Shown here piece by piece: positions 13,637 to 27,200 of a stretch of 64,000 nucleotides of DNA (its first letter is position 1; the number at the start of each line of letters is the position of its first letter). The position numbers and the translations under genes are program-made. The notes under the pieces were generated by a model. That model worked only from the letters and a program-made list of their open reading frames with translations. It had not been told where the DNA came from and made no database searches. Source of the stretch: Hydractinia symbiolongicarpus (lineage: Eukaryota > Cnidaria > Hydrozoa > Anthoathecata > Hydractiniidae); NCBI RefSeq assembly GCF_029227915.1, contig NC_079887.1, positions 14,074,001 to 14,138,000 of the forward strand, read 5' to 3'.

Positions 13637-14541
13637 CAGGCCATTTCTTAAATAAAACTATGCCAGAGCTACAAAGTGCTATGCGAAAAATCGCACTCGT
13701 GAGCAAAATTTAAAAGTCCTAGTCCTATGACAGGCTATTCCTTGAGACGAGTGCGATCGCACGCACTCGCCCGCACACTTGTAAAAAGATTTACGAGTGC
13801 TTTTTATCGCACTAGTGAATTTTTTTCTTTTTCTAAAATATTATAAAGCGATGAAAAAGGCTATTATGCTGATTACATAACTTTCATTTCTTCGTGATTG
13901 GTTTGTTTAAAAAGTATAGAGAACATTAAAGTTGGCCCCTTTCCTTCATGCTGACACTCTTATGCTCGGCTGGTGCATTACACTGAGACTCGAACGAAAG
14001 ACGGAAGACCATTTGGCCTTCATCGAAACAGAGAATACTGCAAGAAGAGTGCCCACTCATGCAAGTTAAATATAACCAGAACATGGGAGAGGTTAGGTGT
14101 CCTGTACCTTAATACAGCTTTCGAACGGATGTTCTCGTGATGTACTACCAAAGAAAAAACATGTTAAATAAAGTTTAAAAAATCTTTTTAAAAGGGGAAA
14201 GAGAAATCAAAAATGTCTAGAAATATTTTTAATGCCAAAAACATATAGCGAATCTGCCAACACATCATCGCGTTCAACGTTGTTTCAACCTTGCCCTTGT
14301 AATTAATACGTTTTACCATGGTTTTACAAAATTTATTTCTATACAGCTTAAATAGCATATAACATTTAAATGAATAACGTTTATAACGAATATTTGCAAG
14401 TGTGAATCACACTTGCAAATATTCACATCGCACTTGTAAATTGTGCTTACGAGTGTGATATTTCGCACACCATGGCACTCGTAATTTTTTTAACGGGTGC
14501 TTTTTGTAGCTCTGGCATAGTTTTATTCAAGAAATGGCCTG
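13637..14541. mobile_element. Inverted-repeat element with CAGGCC termini (905 bp, non-coding)
   Basis: The two ends are near-perfect inverted copies of about 39 bp. The left end starts CAGGCCATTTCTTAAATAAA and continues through ACTATGCCAGAGCTACAAA. The right end is its reverse complement with one mismatch. Inside are many copies of GCACTCGT/ACGAGTGC words near both ends, and an internal palindrome around 14388-14426 (AATATTTGCAAGTGTG, then its complement). No open frame is present. CAGG-type ends recall hAT-like elements, but no clear target duplication is visible, so the superfamily is open. Confidence 0.75.
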
Positions 14542-15125
14542 CTATGAGAATATTTGCAAGTGTGTTTCACACTTAACTATTTTTTGTTTTCCATAACATG
14601 TCATAATATGTTATTTAAGCTGTATAGAAATGATGTTTAAATACTAAGAAATCGTCTCTACGATTGCTTCAAATCGTATAATATTTTATTTGAATTGATC
14701 TCTATGCGATTTTATAAAGTGAAAATACCAATTTGGATCGTTTAAAAATCATAAAGACAACATCGTAGAAAGCGAAAATATCGCTGTAGATTGTTTAAAA
14801 ATCAGGAAAACTGAATCGTAGAAAGCGAAGAGATCGATGTAGATCGTTTAAAAATCATAAAAAACGGATCGTAGACAGCGAAAAGATTGCCATAGATCGT
14901 TTAAAAATCATTAACACAGCATCGTAGAAAGCGCAGAGCTCGATGTAGATCGTTTAAACATCATGAATACGGGATCGTAGATTGCGAAAAGATCACCGTA
15001 GCTTGTGTAAAAATCATAAAAACAGCATCCTAGAAAGCGAAAATATCGTTGTAGATCGTTTAAATATCACGAAAGCTTTTTTCATCACTCTATAGCTAAT
15101 ATTTTAGAAAAAGAAAAATTCACAA
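14542..15125. repeat. Inverted partner segment with a 53-bp tandem array (14736-15075)
   Basis: Bases 14736-15075 are about 6.4 tandem copies of a 53-bp unit (GATCGTTTAAAAATCATAAA, then variable bases, then ATCGTAGAAAGCGAAAA). Older degenerate copies extend back to about 14650. The flanks are inverted copies of parts of the neighbouring element: 14610-14640 (GTTATTTAAGCTGTATAGAA) matches 14333-14362 reversed. 15076-15125 (TTTTTTCATC, then TATTTTAGAAAAAGAAAAAT) matches 13813-13868 reversed. The whole therefore looks like a second family member in opposite orientation with a different interior. Confidence 0.7.
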
Positions 15126-15239
15126 TTCAAAATTCATGTAAAAATATTAACCATGTGTATAATAGCAAAATGTGTATAAAAGAATTTATAAAAGCTTAAA
15201 AAAAATTGTTTTTTTAGTTTACATGCATTTTGAATAAGA

Positions 15240-18200
15240 ATGTCAAATATAGTAAACGATACAACTTGTGGAATATCTGATATGGAGAAACCTAGAGGGC
15301 GTGGAAGAGGGCGTGGTATGATGCACAAAAAAGATACTCCAATTAAAGAAGGTAAGATTTGTTTTTTCAGAATTTCTCTGATTGAAATGTTGAACTTAGT
15401 CACTCATAAACACCTAAATTGATTTACAGTTTATACTCCATGAAGTACTAGTTCACAAACTTCCTTATGTTTTCTCTCTATTAAAAAATATTTTGATCAG
15501 GTTGACTTGCACTGTATACAATAGTATACAATAGCATAATAGTATATACAAATCTTATTTTTGCAAAAGCTTTCTCAAATTATCAAAATTATGATAAAGG
15601 CGAAATATAAAGTCATAGAACGATTTAAGAAGGCTTTGCAACACTTATTGTCAACTTAAATCCTTTCATGTACGTAGAAAATTGTGTAATTAAAAAATGC
15701 ATATTTATATAAATTTCTTATATAAATCACTTTAGTTCTTCTAACGAAGTAAAAAATGGAAAAATAAATAAATAAATAACAAGAAAGCAAGACAAGCCTC
15801 TAATAATAATTCGATCTAAATTTATTTTTAGATCTTTCAGCTGCACCAGTTTCTAACACATTGAATTCTAATAGTGACAATAAAGATCACTCCTCTGACC
15901 AAAGTCCTAATAAACCAAGAGAAACTAAAGTTCGACGTACAAGAGCAGGATTTGAACCATATCAAGTTAAAAAGAAGGTTGCTGTCACCCCTCCAAAAGA
16001 CAATGAAACCACCAAAACAAAGTTATTATCTTTAACTACTCAGGAAAAGAACAGTAATCATAAAACACGCTCCTCAAGCAATAGAAAACCAAAACCGCAT
16101 AAAAAGCATTCAAACGAAAAGCCCTCAGGTTTTCATGGATCTCGAAATCAACACAGACAGAGACAGTCTTTGATTGCAAAAACGGAAGGAAACCATTTTC
16201 CTGAAAGGGAAGATTGGGATTTAGAGGCTTCCCTGCAGAATAATTCAAATAATGATAGCAACTGTGCCAATCCAACTGTGTCTATGGAGGAAAAAGACGA
16301 AAAAGAAAGTTCAACGTGTAATGGTGTCAGTATCAAAAATGATGATAAAATTATACTTAATAATAATAAACTACAGAAAAAGGAGGATATCAAGAGAAAA
16401 ACTCAAGGTATTTCTTTACTAGAATGTCCGTGCACATGTAACATGTCTGGTGATAGAATTGACAATTGCATTGGTGAATGCAGAAGTAGGGAAGCAAGTC
16501 CAAGTTTAACAACCTCCATAACTACATTAAACTTAAACGACAGTATTGATAACAAGTTCTTAGTTGCCTCTCCTGTTGAGGCACAGGAGGAGGTTCCAGA
16601 ACATTCTGTTTTAGATTCTGATGCAGAGAATGAAGAAGATGGAAATGCTTCTTTGCAAAATATATCAAATAACAAAGTAATAACTAAACATGATAATGAT
16701 ATCATCATGACAGAGAATAAGAAGAAAAGTAATGATCTCAGAGATAGTGATAGTAATAACAGTTTAGTAGGTTCAGAACCCTATGACTTTAGAGCTGGTT
16801 TAATTGATTGTTTACAAAATGAAATAGACCGACCCTCTTCAAAAAGCTCACTTTCAAGAACCAGTAGTTCTGGGGAATCGTCCCTAAGTAGAAAATTTTC
16901 AACAGGCTCAGATAGTTTGTTCACAGTAACGAAACCCTTCAAAGAAAACACTAAAAATATGGATACAGCATCTAATTTTGACAAAGCTAATTCAAATCAA
17001 ATAACAACATCTGAGACCAACCATAATGTAAAACCGCGAAGTCAGATGAATAATATATTGTCAATACTTAATGAAAACAAAAGTAAAAGCACAGGTGATG
17101 CACAGCAAGATAGAGTCCAGGATAGGCGCAAGGTAAAAAACCGAGACGAAAAAAGAAAAGATAGATCACCTGCTGAGAAGAGAGATTCGCGACACAGAAA
17201 TTCCAAACAGTTAAAAAATTTGCCAAATAAGAATATAGCTGATTCTGAAAATACCAATCATAAGGAAACTTCATCCAAAGGTGGACTTATAGTTTTACCA
17301 AAATCTGAATATATCGATGAATACGATAGATCGACAAATTATAGCACATCACCAAAGCATGTTCATTTTTCTGCAGATGCAGGTATGTATACAATATACT
17401 GTTTATGTCTAATTTGACATTCCATTTTTTTTATTTATTTATTCTTTTTTTAAATTGCATTATATTACGTGTATTAAATGGGTTAGATAAATTAGGTTAT
17501 TCTAAATGTTCTATATATACAATTAATAAATAAATTGTCAAGTTCAATAAAAACAGTGAGTGTTAAATATAATAGCTAAAAAACAGACACACACATAAAT
17601 AGCTGAAGAATATCACAATAAGAAAACTGAGAAGATATATTGAACAAATAAGGCCATAAGAGACGCTATTGAGGCCAAAAAAGTCAAAATCACACAGAAA
17701 TTTGCTACAAATTAGAAAAGTTACTTCAATCCACACCACTAGCAACGTTATCTAGACCTTGGTCCCCAATATTCTCATATTGTCTGAATGGGACTCTTGA
17801 ACCTCTCAGACAGAGTAGTAAGGCATGAGTTATTTCCATTGAGAGGCGAGTTGTAAGGCACGTTATTACAGTTCCATAATTTTCATTGTTTTTTTCCAAA
17901 AATTTATTCACTAGCATAGATAGAAACTTGCTGCACTCGTTTCCAACACCTCCATTGGTACCAACTATCAATGGTGTAAAAATGCCATGTTTGATTTCCA
18001 AAATACGGTGTAAATACTCTCTCTTTTTCTCGCTTGTGCCGCTGGAAAATTTTATGGGTTGCCTGATTTCTTAGTTAATGACTTAATACCTAAACCTCCT
18101 TCTGATGGTGGCAGTGATAGTAAATTGGGTTGCTCAACAGTTGTTCCACAATCTCCCCCAAAAAGTGTTGGAAAAAACTTATCGTTTAACAAGTTATCGA

Positions 18201-21200
18201 TAGGCGAGACAAAATCGTCAAAACCTTCCATTGTTCGGAGAAAGTAAGTAAACTTCGACTGATAGGCTTTTGGTTTGTTTGTGGTTGAGAATCGGCTATT
18301 ATGCAAAGAGTGTCAAGGTCTCTTTGCCATTTCTGTACTAGTTGTTCGCAATATTCCTGTTCGTACTCTTGTGATCCAATGCATGCTCCAAGATGTCTTT
18401 GGCCTTTCTAGGTTATTGTAACTGAGTCTTTGAAAATTTGTTTTGCTTCCTGTGCTAGTCTCTCAGATTTAAAAATTAAAACACACTTTTGCAGTTAACA
18501 AAGTACCCATGCTTCTCACCTATCTTTTCAAGTTCCAAATACCATCTATATAACGATGCTATTTTTTCTGCAGCACTTGCATCGTCAGCCAGCCAGACTT
18601 GATTGATAGTCGGCTCAAACGTTTTCAGTGCTTCGATTAGCATTACTGTACTAAGTGAGTACCACGGCATTGCTAGTGGGTCCCCTTGTGTTGTTCCTTC
18701 TTGTGATAGAATAGTATCACCACCTTGTATAAATAACTTGGATGGTGCACAGTACGTATTAACTAAGTAATTGGCGATTATTGGGCAAATCATTCTGATA
18801 TTATGCAGTGCAACCGATCTATTTAGACAATTGAAAGCATTACTTGCATCAACGCGTAGGACTGTGTCTGTGTAATCTTCCTGATAAATGTTCCTCATTG
18901 AAGGTATAGTTGCTTCTGCACCTGCAGCGTGTCCTGCACACTTTTGTAAGGGGTCAATCAGCCTCTGTAATCTTGTTTTTACAATGCTGGCTAATGACTT
19001 TACCTACAATTCTTCGTTAGACTTCGCCTATCCCTATTGGACGTATACCTGGATTTTTGTCTAACGCAATAAGTTTTGATGAGATGTATCCTTCAAGTAG
19101 GCTGGGATGGTATGTCTTTGATGCTACATTTCTTGCAAAACTTGCAATCTCCCCATGAAATTCTTTACTAAGTTCAGCGTCCATTCCTGAAGGTCCAGCA
19201 GAACCTTTTGTTTTGAGTGCTGCCTGAAAACCGTTTTCTTCGTCAATTTAGTCAAAAAAACTACTGGGTGTACTGTGAATAGGCCCATGCAGTAAGGGTG
19301 TGTCGTGAACTGGTGAAGGCTGAGGATGTTTTGATTAAAGATCTTTCAAAACCTCCTCCAAGTCTCGAAGTACACCCGGCGATTCACAGTCTAAAAATTT
19401 TAATGCTGCTGAAAGCTTTCCTTCCATAACGAGCTTGGCGAAGATACGAGAAACATCTTCTATATTTCGTTGCCTTTTTCTCGAAACGAATCTACTCTGG
19501 ATGAATCTCCCTTCCTGCATCAACTTGTCAAATTCGCCATTCTTCCACAGTATCACATGATGGCTTAGGCACTCAGAATGTTCCTTGGCCTTTGATTGAG
19601 AAGAAGGCTGTTGTAGCATGAGTGTTGAAAGTATCATGAAAGCTTTATTAGCTACCGTATTCAGTTTTGTGTTTAGATTAAACTGCCGTAGCCAAAAAGG
19701 TAATTCCTGAATGTAGCATTTCCCTGATTTTTCAGGAGGCACTCTGAACAAATTTTTCCTGAAGTTCAAAATTTCACTATAAATGTTTGAGACATGTGCG
19801 GCTAAACAATTACAAGGGACAATTCCCCATATTATTTCATCCTGGTTGCAATCTGAAGCATTTACTTCGATTCCAGGAAGATAGGGTACGCATAGTTCAT
19901 TGTAATTTTCTAACTCAAGAGGTATTTCTATGTCTTCATACCCTGGCTCAGTTTCTACTGATAAATTCTCTTTAACGTTTTTGATATTGTTAACAACGTT
20001 GTTTATTGCTGTTGATGCAGTGTGATAAAGTGCAATAAAAACTCTACAACTGCTTTGATGAATCTTTAATCCCTTGACGGTTGAAAATGTTTTACTGCAG
20101 CTTTGGCAGGTAGAAACCATGCCGTAGTTGTTTTGTAACTTATGTTCACATGAATATTCACATGAAATTTCAATATATCCTCTAGTATTTATCACCACAA
20201 AACTCAACCAAATCAGTTGGCATCACTCCAACAATAAACATTGTTTTCTTTGCGAAGTTCAAATAATATAACCAAAGAAATTGTCAAAAACAATTATCAA
20301 TACTTAAAACACATCTGCACTTTCCAATGACTGGACATTCGCGTGAATCACGCGCTTTCGATATTTTTTTTGATTTTTTCAATTACACATGCCCCAATTT
20401 TATGATCAGCGAGCACGTTTATAACCACTTTTTATTAAATCTTTTGAAATCTTACACAAGGCTAAACCCCATACTTTTGATTTATATTTAGGTCAAGAAA
20501 ACCCTCCAGCTGATAAAAAACAAATAATTAATCAATATTTAACGGAAATCAAAGACAAGCATTATCAACTTAAAAAACTGTTGGCACGTGGTTTTCAGTC
20601 TCTGGAGTCAATTAACGTGATGTTGCGGGCATCAGAAATGATTCAGCAAAAATATGGAGAGTTGATTATAACATACCAAGATTACGCATTTCGTTATGAT
20701 TACGAGAGCTCTCTTTGGAAGAATGCTTTTCATAATATTATTTCTTGCTTCAGGTGCGTATATAGCAAAAATGTCATGTGTCTCTCATAAGTACCAAGGA
20801 ACTGAAAAAAAGAATAATGACTTTCAGAAATTGAAATCTGCTTTTAAATCATTAACCTCAAACATTACGCATTTAAAAGTACTATCTTCCATAGTTTTTA
20901 ATTAAAGGGGCTACGAACCGGTTAAAATGATCACATTCTGTATATCCCACACACATATTAAAAATCCAACAAACCCGTTTTGCGTAATGAACAGACCAAC
21001 GCACTTTGCTCATTGCTTCAATATTTTTTTTTGAAAAGTGTTTTACAAAGAAATTTTACAGCGAGACTCATTCTGGATGAAAACATGACTAGGGCTGGAG
21101 AAGATAATTCTAGCCAGAAAAATATTCAGTTTTTTTTCGCTGCCATCAGCTCGACTTTCATGTGAGTCCCTAAAGTCGAAAACCAAGAGCTTTTCTGTAG

Positions 21201-24200
21201 CCCCTTTAAGATGTGAAAAGGCCTAACCACCAAAGTTTATTCTCAAAGAATTTATTGAAATATATCATTCAGTTAATTCTTGGAGAGATCTTTGGAAGAC
21301 CATTTGAGAAGGTTATTTCTTGTCATAGATTTTAATTGGGGCTAAGTACAAAAGTTATTTACCTTTATTTCGTGATTTTTTTGGCATGTGAAAGTTTCTG
21401 ACTCTAAAGTATTATCAAGATAAATATATTATCATACATTTTGCATTATGTCTTGCTTATGTTCTGGAAATCACTTTAAACATGTATATAAACAAGTGTT
21501 GTCAATTTAATGTCTTTTTAGAGAATTTTTAGAGAACAAAACTGTTGCACCCTCTACATTGCAAGAGATTGGTAAGCAATACTGGAATTTTTTGCAGAAT
21601 GGTGTACAGTTTTTAGACTCGCTTACTCTCCAATTACAAGAAGAAGGAAGATTTGATTTAGATGATTATTTAAACGATCCTGTAAAGATGACATCTTGCG
21701 CAAAACAGGTAGAATTGCTTAACTTCTTTCATTTTCATACTACATTGGTGGACATTGTAAACAAATTGTCTGGGGACCTTATTCTACCCATCTACATGTT
21801 AAATATATGTGTGAACTCCAACTTTAGCATTTTTTTTGTAACTCCTGCATAAAAGTCCCTCAAAAATGGTATGAATTGAGAAACACAAATCATTGAATTC
21901 TTTTTCACAAGATTATCAAAATTTTACGAAGTTCACAAAATATTAAGAAAAGTTAACTCTGCAAAAATTAGCTCTCATGAAAATTAGTTCAAATGAAAAT
22001 TAATCTCTTAAGGTAATTAATAGTACATTTCCGTAAAATACAAATTTTAAGATTTGCTAATACAAAATGAAAATTAGATGTGTCTTTTGATTTAATTAAA
22101 TTAATTTTTCCTTATGTAGCATATATCTGTATTTTTTTTAGATAAAGTTTGCCCTACGTAGTTGCCACCTGTTGCTTATTTTTATTGGTGACCTGGAACG
22201 ATACATTGCTCAATTGCAACAAGAAAACAACTTTGAAAAGGCACAAGTATGTTACAAACAGGCTCAAATATTAGCACCGAAAAATGGAAAATCTTATAAT
22301 CAATTAGCAGTGGTAGCTGTGATGACAAAACACAAACTTGACGCTGTGTATTATTACACCCGTAGCTTGCAAGCGAGCAATCCCATTTTAACCGCCAAAG
22401 ATCGTCTAACTTCTATTTTCCAAGAAATTAAAAAGAAGGTAGTTAGTTGACTTTCTTAGTCACATGCATTTGTTTGATCTTGTTATGACAGGTGTTTATT
22501 TGAGCTTTTTAGGTTTTGTCCTAGTACTCATAGAATTGTGATTATTTTAGGCTGCAGTATATAGACAGAAACATAATACAATTGCTGACACAGTTATCAC
22601 ATCAAATAGTGTTGGACTTTCCTTTGCCACCTCTAACTCAAACAACTTTGATCGAAATACAAAAAAGAAGAATGCAGATCATTTACGGTAAGACAAATCT
22701 CAATAAGTTTTCTTGAGTAACACTTGAGTAGACCACATTTAATTTTGAACAGTTCAAAGAAAGTCCTCACCACTAGATGTTTGTATAAAATCAAATCTGT
22801 TTAAGATGGTCACTCAGGGGGGGAAGGCCAGTAGCAAGTAGATCAACTGATTTTCAAATGTGTTTAATAATAATTATTTTATTAATTTGTGCTTGAAAAT
22901 TGGCTATTGGCTGCACTGAGGAGATATGAGTGACACAGGATTTTTACTTAAATGCTTGAAAGTTCTTTAAACAACCTGTTTTTCTATTTAAGAGATGAAA
23001 TCTGGATATTTTACCGTAATAATCATATGTTTAAAGTCATGCTAACTGACTGCAACGAAATCATCAACCTCACACCCAGTTCTCAACTTGCTAAACAACA
23101 ACAAAGAAATGAAGACTTAGAAGTGATTATACATGACAAATTGACCTTGAAAAAGGTATGTATATTCTCAGACATGTGATGTCTTTGTAACGTGATACCA
23201 ATTGAAACTGCTGCTTTGCTGGCACATTGCACTCACATTGCATTAAAAATGCCAATAAACAACCACTCTATTTGAGTTCATCAAAGACAGAATAGACTTC
23301 TTTCATGTCATATTGGCTTTGTATGTGCAAATTTAAAAATGTAACAAGGCACTTCCTTTATTTTTATTTATTTATTTTTTTTTTTGCTTTTCCTCATTGC
23401 CTCTTGCTGGTATTTTCCAATTTTGTTCCAAAAGTTATATCTGACATGCCACCCAAAAATGTTGTTTACCTACCCATTTTTAATAGAAAAGGGCTGTCAG
23501 TTCAAACGAGGTTTGAAAAGATATGCAATGTTGAAAAGCAAACAAAAATTTGTAGCTATAGTAATACGAGAAGCAGATTTTGTTTTCTTTCCATTTTGCA
23601 AGTTTGATTTTTAAAACTAGTTGTGTGATCTCTGCTGTTATTGCTTTAGGTTAATCATGGTTTTATTGTCCATTTTCTGTTTCTTCATTGCAAGTTATAC
23701 ACCAACATAGGGTAAATTTTGTTATCTGCTTCAATAAATAGTTGCACGAACACAACATTTTAAAATGCTTTAATTCTTTCAAATATACCTCTAATTTATT
23801 TAACAACCTTTTAATCCTGTGTTTTTTTCTGTTTATTTGCATTTGTTTTTTTATTTGCAGGCTTGAAGAGTTTACCTCTGTTCATGAAGAAACGCTATCA
23901 GATTTAACAACTTTATTAGCATATCCAAAAGCTTCAAGTGTCAAACTCAAAAATCTTATGAAATACATGGCCATCAATATTTTCATGATTCATAATTTAA
24001 TTGAGAAGCAAGGTCTGTCTGTTATTTTTTGTAAATTTATTTTATTTATTTATTGATGCATGTCCCTCCACCGATTTCCCTGATTCACTGGTTTCCATGC
24101 CAGACCCCTTGGAATTTAAAGCTAAAAGAACTGATAATGTACTCATTCAAATTTGGGACATTGAGGAAGGGCGCTTATCCAAGGCAGCTGATCTTTTTAG

Positions 24201-27200
24201 TGATGGTCCTCATTAATTATATTGAAAAGATAATAAAATTATTTTCAAATGCTTGAAGATGAAGAAAACAATTTCAATTTAAAAAGTTTTTGTGAAAATC
24301 TTACATAACATCACTACTTGAAAATTCTACGAACCAACTTGGTTAAATAATTTTGGTGTTTTAGCATTATTGAATAATTTCCATAACAAGAAACTTTTCA
24401 ATAAAGTTGCAACATTATTTTCTATATGGAAGATTAATAAGTATTTCCGCTCTATGTACTTACGAGAAAGGTAAAAATAATATTACACTACAGTAAATAA
24501 TACCAGTAAAAGAAATTAGTATTAAAAATTTAGCTTTCTTTTTAGATCATAATGAAGTAATAGCTGGTACAGCCTTGGATTATGCGATTGTATTTGGCAT
24601 GGACATGTTTGCTGTTATTTGCAAACATTGCAGTAATCTTCTGACTGCGGACCCAATCAGTGAGTTTATGCCGATTTTTTCCAATAACAATCTCTTTCTT
24701 TTTCTGTAGTGAAAATTTATTATAAGGGAAAAGAACGAAAAATGTGTGTGATAAGTTTAGATGAAAATTTCGCATCGAAAACTAAAATCTAAAAATTTGA
24801 ATTTTTTAGAAAATCTAACAGGAATTATTAAATTAGGGTTTAAAAATTGCATGTTTACCATTTACCACAAAAAAGAGAATATAAATGAAACTTCACAACG
24901 TTATGTAAAGACATTTTACATGTTACAACTGTAAAAATAGGACATTTTAATAAAAAAAGTGATTTTTCAACTGACTTTAAAAGAAAGTTGCAAAGACATC
25001 AGAAATAAGGAAAAATTCAAAAAAAAGAAAGAATATTGGTATTTGTGAAAAAAATACAAAATTTTAGTATTCGGAAACAAGGCAGATTTGCAAACAGTAA
25101 TCCTGCATCTTATCTTAAAGTAGTCTGCGGTCGGTTTTCGAACAAACACATTTGAACTAATAAAAAATGCCAAAAAAAGTTTACTTTTTCTTTACATTTG
25201 CATTTTTAGATCATAGCTTAGTAGTTCAATTTCTTCCTGCTGTAAGGATATGGCTTCGTTGGCTATCTCAACACTCGTCTATTGTGGCGAAATCGTCCGT
25301 CAGGTTTGTAGTCTGTCTAACCAGAGATGACCATTATTTTTATATTTTCTCAAAACTTTTGTAAGCTAGAGTACATATTTTTTCATGTAGTTCGATGCTT
25401 GATCTCTGGGCAAGTGTTTGTGAGTTATTGAATGTTATTGAAAGTGCAGAGGTGATTGATCCAGTTCCAAGTAAGTTTCTCTTGTGATAACATGCAAATG
25501 ATGCATTTTTGTTGTGCTAGTGGTATTCTTAACAAGCGTTAATTGAACTATAGTTTTCAAGACACCTGTACTGTTTTATTAAGGGAAACCAGGAGGACAT
25601 ATATTGCTGTGAAAAGCATATTTTCTCGAGTCAGCTTTAAATTCCAAATATTCCTACAACAATGTTAAGTATTATAAGGGTCAAGTTGCTTGCATCTTTC
25701 GAATCAAACATGTATAACTTATAAACAATATAAATAAAAGGCCTACCCGAGATGCAAATCTGGCCTTTTCTTTTGAAAGGTTTTAGGAGAGTTAAAATGC
25801 AGGATCACTGGTACCTACCACTTTAAACAGCTTAGTTTCTGTCAAGTGGGACGTCAGTGATGTGGCGAAAGGTGACAGGACCACATCCCTTGTTGTATTT
25901 GTCACGAGTGTTTAAATGGGCCATTGTAGAAGACACATGCGTAAGAAGTAGAAGGTTAAAATTTGAAAAATAGCACGAATAGAAAAGTGAAGGGTAAAAT
26001 AAGCTGGAGTTAACCAAGGGTGGGATGACAAAACTAACTGTATCAACAGATCAAGTGTTTAGGATTGTGAATTATTGGTTATAGGTGATAACGAGAATGT
26101 CAAGAACGTATATTTATTAGAAGACCTGGATCTTGCTGGTTTTAAACCCTTGACACCTGTTCTTACTTATCGCTCGTTGTCAAAAGAGGAGGAGGTTAGT
26201 ATCGAAGTTGTCCAGTTATAAAACCCTGTCTAAATTTCCTTTTTTTTAAAAACCAAACACCTAAAGAAAACAGTGATCCTTCCATTTTTTACTTTATTGG
26301 CAAGTGTTTACCAATCTTGTTCAGATCAATCATTTATGGCCGTTTTATATTACACCGACATATTTTGAACTTGTCGATGTTCACAAGCGAAGGACTCAGG
26401 ATCTTACGCTATTTGCTTAGCTCTGAAATCTCAGCCTGTACTAATTCTTACTGATGTCTGCCCGTCCTATTCTTTATTTTCTACCTTTGCATGTTGTCAT
26501 GTTAATTGTTCCAAAATGCAGACATCACAGGAACTGTCACTAGTGCAGTTTCGATGTTCTTTAACCAGCTTACATATCGACCCAAGGATGACAGCTGCGG
26601 AGCATTCTTTCGACCAAGCTGTTTGACAATTTTGAAACGTAGCCAAAGAAATTCCAAACAAATTACGAACAAACTTGTAGTTGATAAGTAAGTTAACTGG
26701 CAATAGGTACGAAAGTAGTTCGAGATAATTAATTCCTAATTTGTCCGTGATTCGAGTTTATGAGTGATATGTGTAAGGAACTGTATACACAGGTTCAAGA
26801 CCAAGACAAAATGTTTGAATATAATAAGTTTTGGTGTCTAATTTCCCAGTAAAAAAATATATATATATATATATATTTCATTGTTACTGTCAATTTATTG
26901 TGCCCTCCTTAAAAAATCTACTAGCGTTAAAATACCAGTACCACTATTCACATTACCACCTGCCGTCACATTTTGCTGTTGTTGTTGTGTTTTAGGAAAT
27001 TGGGTGTTATAACCTCCGTATATGTGACATGAAAAAATTAATCAATAAAATAGATGAACATGGTCAATTACCGTTTGCACTCGACGAGAGCGAGAATGTG
27101 TATAAGCCTGTACAGTCAACAGTAGTTTCGTCCTCACCTTCAAAATTACCGAAAATGTTAGAAGACGAAGATGAAGTCGAGGTAATGTATTGACGACAGA

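Noticed and set aside
14736-15075. CRISPR-like array
   Set aside because: Units are contiguous and diverged with no constant-repeat/unique-spacer pattern, and the DNA is animal nuclear.
26506-26691. Extra SMG6 exon after an AG at 26520
   Set aside because: In the required phase it reaches a stop, and exons 13 and 14 (26194 to 26996) already join in phase.
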